Position numbers and translations under genes: made by a program. The notes below the pieces were generated by a model, which worked only from the letters and a program-made list of their open reading frames with translations, was not told the origin of the DNA and searched no databases. 61,183 nucleotides of DNA from Legionella anisa (GTDB taxonomy: Bacteria > Pseudomonadota > Gammaproteobacteria > Legionellales > Legionellaceae), in NCBI RefSeq assembly GCF_001467525.1, contig NZ_LNXS01000054.1:469104-530286 (forward strand), written 5' to 3'. Shown in pieces: positions 8,728-16,758 of this stretch; the first letter of the stretch is position 1, and every line of letters begins with the position of its first letter.

Positions 8728-8753
8728 GGTAATCTCCTTCTTCGCTTTTTATC

Positions 8754-8787
8754 AGTGTAAAACAAGTAAGCTTAAGGATTGATTAAC
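8754..8787 (-). promoter_or_regulatory. PmrA-like tandem box plus -10, upstream of the HTH gene
   Basis: On the minus strand GTTAATCAA-TC-CTTAAGCTT (8787-8768) is followed after 8 bp by TACACT (8759-8754). It differs from the boxes at 5551 and 6785 by one internal base in the shared 19, with the same spacing to the -10. Confidence 0.55.
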
Positions 8788-8826
8788 AAAGAGATTTTTT
8801 AAAGTGGAAATTATATTCAGTGATGC

Positions 8827-8832
8827 TATAAT
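8827..8832 (+). promoter_or_regulatory. -10 hexamer for the 152-aa gene
   Basis: A consensus TATAAT lies 30 bp before the ATG at 8862. No convincing -35 is seen at 17 bp (closest is an AAATTA/TTATAT stretch), so the promoter may depend on an activator or an extended -10. Confidence 0.4.
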
Positions 8833-8861
8833 TTGCGCACTTTTAACCATGGATTGATATC

Positions 8862-9320
8862 ATGCCAAGTACCAAAGAAATGTTATTAAATATCTTAAAA
8901 AACGCGAAAAAGGACTCCCTCCCCCCTTTTCAGAATGAATGTCTTGACATGTTTCAAGCAAAAATTAACGCCATTCCCGTCAATGAAATAACAGAAATGG
9001 ATTTACGGATCAGTGCCATTCTCCTTGATCGCTGCTTTTGTGATTTGGATAGTATCTTTAGGGACGAACAACGGATTATTAGCCTTATCAATAAAAAAAA
9101 TCTGAGTAACCATGATTTTTTCAAACAAGTGAATCAAATTTTTGATGATGAAATTAAAACTTTAAATAGCTATTCATTAGTAGGTTTTCATGATCAACTT
9201 TTTAAAAATGTAAAAGCAATTTTAATTGATATGAAAACCGAACTCAGTCGATTAAAAACATCCTTAGATCAACAATTAATTGATTCTTCTGAATATCAAA
9301 CAAGACATGGTCTAAATTGA
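8862..9320 (+). CDS. hypothetical helical protein
   Basis: A 152-residue soluble protein, predicted largely alpha-helical, with no family recognised, no signal peptide and no membrane segment. Leu/Ile heptad-like stretches occur at about 85-140. It is divergently transcribed from the HTH-like gene, with a 134-bp intergenic region that holds a consensus -10 for this gene and a PmrA-like box for the other. It ends next to a palindromic repeat that separates it from a convergent acetyltransferase gene. No function is proposed. Confidence 0.65.
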   Translation: MPSTKEMLLNILKNAKKDSLPPFQNECLDMFQAKINAIPVNEITEMDLRISAILLDRCFCDLDSIFRDEQRIISLINKKNLSNHDFFKQVNQIFDDEIKTLNSYSLVGFHDQLFKNVKAILIDMKTELSRLKTSLDQQLIDSSEYQTRHGLN

Positions 9321-9325
9321 TAGGA

Positions 9326-9419
9326 AACCCGGGTTACGGCTTACGCCTGCACCCAGGCTACACGATGTTACTCGTTCATAAACTATTGTAGCCTGGGTGC
9401 AGCGAAGCGTAACCCGGGA
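9326..9419. repeat. GTAGCCTGGGTGCAGC-type repeat, inside-out pair
   Basis: The right arm (AACCCGGG ... CACCCAGGCTAC, 9326-9362) comes first and the left arm (GTAGCCTGGGTGCAGCGAAG, 9388-9419) second. The palindrome is thus inside out compared with other copies. It sits between convergent genes. Confidence 0.85.
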
Positions 9420-9447
9420 AACTCAAGAAAAAACCCAGTTCCTCTAG

Positions 9448-9942
9448 TTATTCAAAAAGCAAAGCCATAAAAATATGGTTTTCATATTCCCCATCGATCC
9501 GCACCGCATTTTTATGCACCCCTTCTTTTATAAACCCATATTTTTCATACAGTGCGATCGCCGCCTTATTATGTTCACGCACGGTAAGCTCTATGCGTGT
9601 TAACCCTTTTAACTGGGCCATCTGCAGTGCCGTGCTTAATAATGCCTCACCTATACCCCGCCCTCTGTAGGGGGCAATAACGCCAATTCCCAAGGAGCCA
9701 ACATGAGCAAAGACAGGCCGGTCAAGCGGGCTGATATCACACCACCCCACTAATTGATCCTGATGCATTGCTACAACTTGAGGCCAATTATTTTTAATAT
9801 GATCTAAAACAAACTCTTTAGTTAACTGGAAGGGCGGTCCTTCTAAAAAAGCTAAAAATTTACGCTCGCGGGCAACACTATCAACTGCGGACCAAAATGC
9901 TTCAATATGTTTTTCTTGAATAGGGACAATAGTATATTGCAT
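9448..9942 (-). CDS. GNAT-family N-acetyltransferase
   Basis: Acetyl-CoA-dependent N-acetyltransferase of 164 residues from the preferred start. The acetyl-CoA-binding motif A is visible as GSLGIGVIAPYRGRGIGEALLSTALQMA (the R-G-x-G-x-[GA] signature at GRGIGEA), followed by the motif B region IELTVREHNKAAIALYEKYGFIKEG. The frame is open 25 codons further upstream to 10017, but the GNAT fold begins at MQYTIVPIQEKH, so the Met at 9942 is preferred. The acceptor substrate is unknown. It is convergent with the preceding hypothetical. Confidence 0.9.
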   Translation of the reverse strand: MQYTIVPIQEKHIEAFWSAVDSVARERKFLAFLEGPPFQLTKEFVLDHIKNNWPQVVAMHQDQLVGWCDISPLDRPVFAHVGSLGIGVIAPYRGRGIGEALLSTALQMAQLKGLTRIELTVREHNKAAIALYEKYGFIKEGVHKNAVRIDGEYENHIFMALLFE

Positions 9943-10121
9943 AAGATTCGACTCAATGTGGGATCGAGATGTTAGTAAAAAGAAGTTTTGTCTTGGAGTC
10001 AATACGCTTAGCACCAACCTACATTATCATTCTAGCTCGATAGGATGCCCAAAACTAAAATAAGGAGAAAACGCAAAGATCATGTTATAGTTCAAATTTA
10101 TCTCACAAGAACTTGAAAAAT

Positions 10122-10463
10122 ATGAAAGAAATTATAATCTATCACAATCCTCGATGCTCCAAATCAAGAAAAACTTTGGAACTCCTTCAGAGTAAAGGTG
10201 TAGAGCCTGTTATTGTGGAATACCTTAAAACCCCGCTTAATCTAGAGCAATTGAAAAATTTAAGGGCTCACTTTGCACTTAAAGATTTTGTGCGAACCGA
10301 TGAGGCTATTTTTAAAGAACTGGGATTGTCCCTGTATAATGAAAATCAAGTGTTACACGCAATGCTCAAAGAACCCATATTAATGCAACGCCCTATAGTT
10401 ACTTATAAAGACAAGGCCATTATTGGACGTCCGCCTGAGAACGTTCTGAAATTATTTGAGTAA
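10122..10463 (+). CDS. arsC: ArsC-family arsenate reductase
   Basis: A 113-residue thioredoxin-fold protein of the glutaredoxin-dependent ArsC family. It has the N-terminal IIIYHNPRCSKSRKTLELL with the reactive cysteine, and the conserved C-terminal YKDKAIIGRPPENVLKLF (R and P of the IGRPPE motif). These enzymes reduce arsenate to arsenite in the cytosol; close paralogues (YffB/YfgD type) have uncertain substrates. A TTG at 10113 would add three residues; the ATG at 10122 is preferred because it begins the conserved strand. No arsR or arsB neighbours are seen, so an arsenic role is not supported by context. Confidence 0.85.
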   Translation: MKEIIIYHNPRCSKSRKTLELLQSKGVEPVIVEYLKTPLNLEQLKNLRAHFALKDFVRTDEAIFKELGLSLYNENQVLHAMLKEPILMQRPIVTYKDKAIIGRPPENVLKLFE

Positions 10464-10472
10464 TTGCTTATC

Positions 10473-10555
10473 GTAGCCTGGGTGCAGCGAAGCGAAACCC
10501 GGGAAATCCACGAGAGGAGGAAACCCCGGGTTTCGCTTCGCTGCACCCAGGCTAC
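10473..10555. repeat. GTAGCCTGGGTGCAGC-type palindromic repeat
   Basis: A nearly perfect copy: arms GTAGCCTGGGTGCAGCGAAG and CTTCGCTGCACCCAGGCTAC, with a loop GGGAAATCCACGAGAGGAGG. It fills the space between two convergent genes. Confidence 0.9.
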
Positions 10556-10564
10556 AGGTATTTA

Positions 10565-10921
10565 TTAAGATGTTAATTGATTTGGGCATCCTGCTTGATG
10601 GAATGATACCAGTGCATCATAGATACTTTGATAGTCTGCAAATGCATTTCTATTTGCTTTAATATCATCAAAAACCAAGTCAGTTCTGCCACACGTTCCC
10701 GCATCCGTGATATTTAAATGATCACCACTCGCTTTTTTGTAGGCTATAAATGTTTCGCCGCAATGCAAATGCGGTCTTTTTGACGCGCTATTTCCCAAAA
10801 ACTCCTGATTCCCGCAATACGTTTTCTTAAAGTTAGGCTTAAGATGAGACATACCTGCGAATGCATTTGCTGAAACTGAAATAACAAAACACGCTGCTGC
10901 GATTGAGAATTTATTCATCAT
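10565..10921 (-). CDS. small secreted protein of unknown function
   Basis: About 118 residues from the ATG at 10921 (a second ATG follows at once). The frame continues upstream to 10978, but a classical signal peptide (MNKFSIAAACFVISVSANAFAG) starts here, so the shorter form is preferred. The mature part has four cysteines (Cys in KTYCGNQ, HLHCGET, GTCGRTD and AGCPNQ) that could form two disulfides. No family is recognised. Convergent with arsC across a palindromic repeat. Confidence 0.7.
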   Translation of the reverse strand: MMNKFSIAAACFVISVSANAFAGMSHLKPNFKKTYCGNQEFLGNSASKRPHLHCGETFIAYKKASGDHLNITDAGTCGRTDLVFDDIKANRNAFADYQSIYDALVSFHQAGCPNQLTS

Positions 10922-11093
10922 AAAGATCCAAAAAAAATGTGAAAAGATAAATTTAACACATCTCAATACAGTAACCAAGATTCACTCTCTGAAAATAAAT
11001 ATCTGTCTCTTGATCATGTCCCCACCCCCGCAGCTTGTCCGCGGGGTCAAGTGTTTTAGAGCAGATCTTCTCTGTATAAGATTCAAAAGCGCT

Positions 11094-12884
11094 CTATTTT
11101 TGCATCACATAACTTCCAGGTGCAGAAGGTAATGAGGAATCAAGATGCGGTGATGAAACACGTCTTTGCGAACTGTTGTCGACTAACCATTCATGCCAAG
11201 CAAGCCACCAGGAGCCATCCCTTTTTTTTGCTTTGGTCATCCATTTCTTTGGCCCCATATAAGGCATGTTTTTTTTATTTTCAAGAATAAAATAATAGCG
11301 TCCAGGGTGATTCGGTTCACTGACAATTCCTGCGTTATGGCCACCACTTGTCAACACAAAGGTAATATCGGTATGCATCATAAGATGGATTTTATATACA
11401 GACTCCCAAGGAGCGATATGATCATGTTCTGTGCTCACTGCAAAAATAGGTAAATGAACATTCTTCGGCGCTACTATTTCATCCTCAACACGAAAATGCC
11501 CCTCTGCGAAATCATTTTGCAGAAAGAGTTTCTCAAGGTATTCTGTGTGCATCTTATAAGGCATCCGCGTAGCATCAGCGTTCCAGGCAAGTAGGTCAAT
11601 CATACCGCGCTTTTTACCCGTCATGTAGTCGTCAATCATTTTTGACCAAATCAGATCGTAGGTGCGCAACATCTGAAAAGATCCCGCCATATGCTTGGGA
11701 TCAAGATAACCTTTCTCCCACATCATGTTTTTGAGGAATGCGATTTCACTTTCAGTAATAAACAACATGAGCTCGCCTGCCTTTGTAAAATCCCCTTGTG
11801 CCGCCAGCAGCGAAAGGCTTTTAAGACGACTGTCTTTATCCCTTGCCATTGCAGCAGCTGTAATCATTGCCAGAGTCCCACCAAGACAATATCCCATCAA
11901 ATGAATTTTTGTCTTAGGTAAAATATTACTTACTGCGTCAATTGCTGCCATTGCGCCTTGTCGGTAATAATCATCCATCCCTAAATCACGGTCTTTCTCA
12001 TCTGGATTACGCCATGAGATCATAAAGACCGTATGTCCTTTTCCAACAAGCCATTTAACCAAAGAATTTCCAGGTGATAAATCCAGAATATAATATTTCA
12101 TGATCCATGCAGGTAAGATGAGTATTGGCTCTTTAAAAACAGTTTCCGTTTGTGGTTTATATTGAATTAATTCAATCAAATGGTTCGTAAATACTACTTT
12201 TCCTGGAGTAATCGCAACATTCTTGCCTGGTTTGAACTTTCCAGCACCAGGAGGAGGCAAACCAGACAATCTTCTTAGCGTATGTTCCACAGCAATCTCT
12301 GTACCTTGAATCAAATTGATCCCCCCACAACGAATTGTTTCATAAAAAAGATCGGGATTGGTCATTACAAAATTGGAGGGCGATAACGCATCAAGTAATT
12401 GACGCATACAAAAAGAAACCGTACGTTCTGAGCGCTTGGAAAGTCCAGGAACTTTTCGTGTTGCATGACCCAACCACTCTTCAATCTGGAGAAAAACTTC
12501 AGCATACAAACGCCATGGCATCAATTGCCAATTCTCTTTATGAAAGCGAACATCTTGTCCTTGTGCTGGTTGTTTATCACACAAAAGATGAGCTAAAAAC
12601 TCATCCATATGTAGAATAGGATAAAAAGCCAATGCCAATAGATGCCCCGGCGATTGAGCTAATTGCAAAAGCCAGGCACAATGAGCAGTTCCTATTACGG
12701 CAGGGCTCATCCCCATAGTAATCTTGCCGAGATTTGCCTGATACAATTTATTAATATGATAAAAAAAATCATCCAATTTATTCTTATAGAGTGAGTATTG
12801 AGAATCATTGGTTTCGGATGGAGGAGCAGGTAGATTCTTTAAGCCTAAGCGAGTTGAAACATTCTTTTTTTCAGTTCCTTTCAT
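11094..12884 (-). CDS. phaC: class I poly(3-hydroxyalkanoate) synthase
   Basis: Polymerises hydroxyacyl-CoA into polyhydroxyalkanoate storage granules. The 596-residue protein has the N-terminal PhaC domain (about 65-230) and the alpha/beta-hydrolase core with the lipase-like box MGYCLGGT, in which the nucleophile is Cys (about 333 in this numbering). The Asp and His of the triad follow in STEHDHIAPW and SGGHNAGI, and the C-terminus has the usual WWLAWHEWL. The frame is open to 12911, but AAAGGA lies 9 bases before the ATG at 12884. No phaA or phaB is nearby; Legionella genomes usually carry several unlinked phaC genes. Confidence 0.93.
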   Translation of the reverse strand: MKGTEKKNVSTRLGLKNLPAPPSETNDSQYSLYKNKLDDFFYHINKLYQANLGKITMGMSPAVIGTAHCAWLLQLAQSPGHLLALAFYPILHMDEFLAHLLCDKQPAQGQDVRFHKENWQLMPWRLYAEVFLQIEEWLGHATRKVPGLSKRSERTVSFCMRQLLDALSPSNFVMTNPDLFYETIRCGGINLIQGTEIAVEHTLRRLSGLPPPGAGKFKPGKNVAITPGKVVFTNHLIELIQYKPQTETVFKEPILILPAWIMKYYILDLSPGNSLVKWLVGKGHTVFMISWRNPDEKDRDLGMDDYYRQGAMAAIDAVSNILPKTKIHLMGYCLGGTLAMITAAAMARDKDSRLKSLSLLAAQGDFTKAGELMLFITESEIAFLKNMMWEKGYLDPKHMAGSFQMLRTYDLIWSKMIDDYMTGKKRGMIDLLAWNADATRMPYKMHTEYLEKLFLQNDFAEGHFRVEDEIVAPKNVHLPIFAVSTEHDHIAPWESVYKIHLMMHTDITFVLTSGGHNAGIVSEPNHPGRYYFILENKKNMPYMGPKKWMTKAKKRDGSWWLAWHEWLVDNSSQRRVSSPHLDSSLPSAPGSYVMQK

Positions 12885-13073
12885 AGTCAAATTCCTTTTG
12901 ATTCCATCCAATAATGCTTTTTGCTGCGTTTTAAATAATGTACTGATGTAAATTATAGTATTATTTTCAATAGTGTGCGGTCATTACAATACAGATAAAA
13001 AAATAAAGTCATCTTGAGTTGAGCTAATATTGAAGTATGCTTAAAGAAGATATAACAACAAATCGAGGGAAAG

Positions 13074-13436
13074 ATGAAAAATCTATTGGCTATTTTATTA
13101 TGTGCCATATGTACTTCGGTACTTGCTGATGATTTGGGCAAAAATACCTATGAAATTACATGTCAAAATTGCCATGCACCTCAATTTGCAATTGGGATGA
13201 AAGCTCCCGCTGCTTTTGATAAAAAAGCATGGAATACACGTTTTAAAAATGCTGAACTGGAAGTCAAAAAAAATCCTACAGAATATAAAACTGCAATGGA
13301 TTATTTATTATACAGCATGAAGCGTGGAAAAGGTTTGATGCCTCATGGCGGGTTATGCAAAGAAGCAGATGTACCGAAGAAAAATTGCTCTGATGCAGCA
13401 TTCGTTCAGGCCATAAACTATATGTCACAAAATTAG
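13074..13436 (+). CDS. periplasmic c-type cytochrome (c5-like)
   Basis: A 120-residue protein with a signal peptide (1-18, ending SVLA) and one haem-attachment motif CQNCH at about 34-38. A plausible distal Met ligand lies in GKGLMPHGG. Two further cysteines (GLCKEADVPKKNCSD) match the extra disulfide of cytochrome c5-type proteins. It probably carries electrons in the periplasm. A GAGGGAA ribosome site precedes the ATG. It is followed directly by an intrinsic terminator shared with the convergent gene. Confidence 0.85.
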   Translation: MKNLLAILLCAICTSVLADDLGKNTYEITCQNCHAPQFAIGMKAPAAFDKKAWNTRFKNAELEVKKNPTEYKTAMDYLLYSMKRGKGLMPHGGLCKEADVPKKNCSDAAFVQAINYMSQN

Positions 13437-13455
13437 ATATAACTGTTTTTATGTT

Positions 13456-13479
13456 AAAAAGGCCTATCATGGCCTTTTT
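13456..13479. terminator. bidirectional intrinsic terminator
   Basis: AAAAAGGCC-TATCAT-GGCCTTTTT: a 9-bp perfect stem with T runs in both directions. It lies 19 bp after the cytochrome stop and touches the stop codon of the convergent gene. Confidence 0.88.
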
Positions 13480-14245
13480 AAGGCTTGTCATGATACAAAA
13501 CAATCAATTCCTTACTGGAAGAACATCCTAGTAATTCCATAACTTTGGCCAAAGTGCCTTCCACAGTTCTATAAGAAATATTCATATCACGTGCAATTTC
13601 TTTTGAACTTTTCCCGTTGGCAAGTAATCGAAGGCAGACTGCTTGTTGTTCTGATAAATGTATCGGAAGATGTGACAACTTATGAAACAGTACCCTATCC
13701 TTCTCATTTAATTTGACTGGCTTAGATTCCTCTGTTTTATTTTCCCCAACATGCTCTAAAGCAATTAACAGATGTTTTTCCAGTGCATTATCATCTGTAT
13801 CAAGAGAGATACTCGCTACATTTTCGAATAATCGGTCACGTTCCGCGTGAAGTGACTCAAAAAATGTTTCGAGCTCCGTAGGTAACAATGGTGGAGGATT
13901 GCGCGAAATTCGCACTATTTGTATTGCAGTACTCACCTGCAAAAATACGACGAACTCTGAAGACAACAATTGCCGAATTGGCTCATTACAGATAATACTT
14001 GCTTCAGTGGCGACTACTATATTTTCTTTGCTTTTCAGTGTACTCAATAGATCATATTGGCATTGGTAAAAATTTTTTTGTCCCTGTGCCCCCAAAATCT
14101 CATTTAAAGTGCGTCCAAAATGATACTCTATTCCAAGATCAGCATCGATAAACTGCCAACCCAGTTTTTCAGCCAATAATTTTGCAAATAAGCCTTTGCC
14201 AACGCCTGGTAGACCGACAATAAAAATGCGTTTGTGTGAAGCCAT
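13478..14245 (-). CDS. shikimate-kinase-like domain fused to LuxR-type HTH
   Basis: A 255-residue two-domain protein. Residues 5-160 follow the shikimate-kinase fold: P-loop GLPGVGKG at 11-18 (with Gly in place of the usual Ser/Thr), FIDADLGIEYHFG at 32-44 and a lid-like RISRNPPPLLP at 112-122. The shikimate-binding features are missing: the Arg of FR..E becomes FYQCQY (59-64) and the Gly-Gly-Gly segment reads VVATEAS. Residues 197-245 are a LuxR/GerE helix-turn-helix (LSEQQAV ... GKSSKEIARDMNISYRTVEGTLAKV). It is most likely a transcription factor whose kinase-like domain senses a small ligand, as BzdR/BoxR do with the opposite domain order. Monocistronic. Confidence 0.85.
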   Translation of the reverse strand: MASHKRIFIVGLPGVGKGLFAKLLAEKLGWQFIDADLGIEYHFGRTLNEILGAQGQKNFYQCQYDLLSTLKSKENIVVATEASIICNEPIRQLLSSEFVVFLQVSTAIQIVRISRNPPPLLPTELETFFESLHAERDRLFENVASISLDTDDNALEKHLLIALEHVGENKTEESKPVKLNEKDRVLFHKLSHLPIHLSEQQAVCLRLLANGKSSKEIARDMNISYRTVEGTLAKVMELLGCSSSKELIVLYHDKP

Positions 14246-14378
14246 ATTTCTTTTCCTATGTGTTACTTTTTAATTAGCACGAATTGCTGAATCTAGTAAA
14301 TATTATAAGATATGTATTTAAATAGCATCAATACGTATAAATACCTATCAATTACTATAATGTTTGTGCAAATAGAGA

Positions 14379-15017
14379 TCAGGAATTCTTCTCTACTAAC
14401 AATTTTTTTGCAGCTAATAAATCAAGATATGCTTTTTTCTTATCGGCTGGATTACGTAAAAGATAAGCCGGATGATAACTTACCATGAAGGGGATATTAT
14501 TGTAGTGATGTAATGTATTACGTAATTGTTTCAGAGGAAGCGGTTTATTAAGTAAGAATTGCCCTGCAAAACGTCCCAAAGCCAAGATCAAATGAGGTTG
14601 AATCAACTCAATTTGACGGGATAGATAAGAACTGCATTGAGCAATTTCATCCAACTGAGGATCTCGGTTATTAGGCGGCCTGCATTTCAAAACATTGGCT
14701 ATGTAAACATCCTCTTCAACGATTTCAATACTTTGCAACATTTGATTGAGTAAACTTCCGGCTTTCCCTACGAAGGGAAGCCCCTGTTTATCCTCATAAA
14801 AACCTGGAGCTTCACCAATAATCATCAGTTTTGCTTTTGTACTACCGCGAAAAAAAACAGTTTGCGTGCGGGTTTTATGTAAAGAACAGCGAGTACATGC
14901 CGCTACTTCTTTGGCTAATGCAGATAAATCCTGCTCACATGAAGAATGAGGCTGGCGTAACTCCCAGAGCTCGATTCCCATAACCTGTAGATAATAACGA
15001 CTTAAAGCATCTGACAT
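14379..15017 (-). CDS. family 4 uracil-DNA glycosylase
   Basis: Removes uracil from DNA. The 212-residue protein has the family 4 [4Fe-4S] ligands Cys41, Cys44 (CTRC), Cys112 (LKCRPPNNRDP) and Cys128. The active-site motif GEAPGFYEDKQGLPFVGKAG lies at 68-87, and YHPAYLLRNP at 181-190 supplies the His of motif 2. The N-terminal about 38 residues before the first Cys match the extension seen in the phage-DNA-polymerase-related subgroup. It is separated from the next upstream minus-strand gene by a palindromic repeat. Confidence 0.93.
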   Translation of the reverse strand: MSDALSRYYLQVMGIELWELRQPHSSCEQDLSALAKEVAACTRCSLHKTRTQTVFFRGSTKAKLMIIGEAPGFYEDKQGLPFVGKAGSLLNQMLQSIEIVEEDVYIANVLKCRPPNNRDPQLDEIAQCSSYLSRQIELIQPHLILALGRFAGQFLLNKPLPLKQLRNTLHHYNNIPFMVSYHPAYLLRNPADKKKAYLDLLAAKKLLVEKNS

Positions 15018-15115
15018 AGAAGGCTCATTTCAAAATATAAATTGCTAGAGAAAATTGAAGGGTTATTTTCGTTTTTAATTTTTGATAAATCAATGCTGCT
15101 TTTATGAAAAATAAT

Positions 15116-15196
15116 GTAGCCTGGGTGCAGCGCAGCGGAACCCGGGTTCAATAAGCAAAATATTTCCCGGGTTCCGCTGCGCTGCACCCAGGCTTC
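15116..15196. repeat. GTAGCCTGGGTGCAGC-type palindromic repeat
   Basis: Arms GTAGCCTGGGTGCAGCGCAG and CTGCGCTGCACCCAGGCTTC around a loop of about 30 bases. It lies between two co-directional minus-strand genes, 8 bp after the stop of the 467-codon gene. Confidence 0.9.
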
Positions 15197-15204
15197 ATAA
15201 AACA

Positions 15205-16593
15205 TTATACAAATTTAGCGGCCTCTTTAAGCATCACGTGACGTACATCTTCAAATTGGGTTTCATTCCAGATATTTTCAACACGTAATGTTCCGTTATC
15301 GAGGCATTTCTCATAAGCGGCCAATCCAATCAATATATGTGAAAATTTAATCTTCCTAAATTTGCTTAATGCGTCAAGTAACGTCAATCGTTCAATTGCA
15401 GAACCTGAAATATCATCACCAAACTCGCCATCAATTCCATTAAATTTTGCAGCAAACCATTCTTCTAAAGGCTGACCTTTCATGATAAAGCTGTGAGATA
15501 TTTGTGAACCACCCAGTACTCGAGTATCCAGGTACTGCTGAATATCAACACAAACAGTATGTCTTTTTATGTAGTGTAATGCTTCAGCAAATAATAAGGT
15601 TAATTTAAATGTCTCAACCTGCACAATAGCACGTAATTCAATAAGAGACTTAAGTGTATGCTGATTTTTCAGTTGTCTTTCTTTAGAGTGTTTACCTGAA
15701 GAGGCGTCCATAGTGCTCTTTATCTCTTCTATTTGATGGTCAAGTTTATTAATTATCCTTTGTAAGCGAGTAGCATTACTTTCCTGAGTAAAAATTTGCT
15801 CTCGCAACCAGTCGTTCAGTTCTGAAGACAGAGATTGAGCTTGCTTGCTTAAAAATGCGTTTATTAATGCCGCATTAAAATCATGCTGAGTTAAATCATC
15901 ATATGATTGAGCTGCCTTGATATAAAGATTTGCATGTTCTTCCTCCAAATGCTCTTCCAACATTTTGCGCTGTAAATCATCAATTTTGGCAGAGTTGGTT
16001 ATTTCAATCATCCCTCCTCCAGGCAAAAGATAAGATCCATGATGTTGTGCAAAACGAATTCGTCCCTGTGTATCGACATGGATTCGATCTACTGCCTCAT
16101 TTTTAAGCTTTCCCCCCATTTGAATTTGAATGGGGTATAACTGAGCAGTAGGAGGACAATCAATATCAAGCTCATCCAAGTTAAAAAGATGTGATTTATT
16201 GGTTTTCTCCAGATGGACTTTTTGTGCTGCACGAAATTTTTTCCAAATTTCTGGCGTATACTCATGAATTGGATGTTTCAATCTCATTTGACCTGGAGTT
16301 TTACCAAACTCAAACCATGAATTTAATTGCTTATCCATTTCCATGTCATAGAAATCGAATAAAATATCAAAGTACTGCTGGTGTTCTATACGGTGCAAAA
16401 CATCAGCGTAATTAATGAATGTCGCTGCGTATGCTATAACTTTATAATGAGTCTTTGCTTGAGTTTGATGAGTTACTTGTCCGGAAAGCTTCTTGATACC
16501 TGCAATTTTATCCTGCATCATGGCGCATCGGCCATGAGTATTCGCTTCTTTATATTGGATTAACATAGGGCCGATATCTGTAAATAACTGCAC
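15205..16593 (-). CDS. large hypothetical protein, possible effector
   Basis: About 462 residues, with no family recognised. It is soluble and predicted mainly helical; residues about 270-310 (numbered from the start at 16593) are Lys/Glu/Gln-rich and likely form a coiled coil. No signal peptide or transmembrane segment. The frame is open to an ATG at 16608, but that ATG overlaps the only good ribosome site (AGGAGA); a GTG at 16593 lies 7 bases after it and is preferred. Size, lack of export signal and isolation resemble Legionella effector genes, but no known effector motif was recognised. Confidence 0.65.
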   Translation of the reverse strand: MQLFTDIGPMLIQYKEANTHGRCAMMQDKIAGIKKLSGQVTHQTQAKTHYKVIAYAATFINYADVLHRIEHQQYFDILFDFYDMEMDKQLNSWFEFGKTPGQMRLKHPIHEYTPEIWKKFRAAQKVHLEKTNKSHLFNLDELDIDCPPTAQLYPIQIQMGGKLKNEAVDRIHVDTQGRIRFAQHHGSYLLPGGGMIEITNSAKIDDLQRKMLEEHLEEEHANLYIKAAQSYDDLTQHDFNAALINAFLSKQAQSLSSELNDWLREQIFTQESNATRLQRIINKLDHQIEEIKSTMDASSGKHSKERQLKNQHTLKSLIELRAIVQVETFKLTLLFAEALHYIKRHTVCVDIQQYLDTRVLGGSQISHSFIMKGQPLEEWFAAKFNGIDGEFGDDISGSAIERLTLLDALSKFRKIKFSHILIGLAAYEKCLDNGTLRVENIWNETQFEDVRHVMLKEAAKFV

Positions 16594-16758
16594 AATGACT
16601 CTCCTCATTCAATCAAAGCATTTTTTATACATCTAAGGCATATTCCTTTGAAATAATTAAATACCTTAGTTGATTCAAGTTTTTATGTCATTATAGTTAA
16701 TGATTTTGAATTATTTTGCTAATATACCTTCTGTTGTCATTTAGGAAGAAAATAATTC

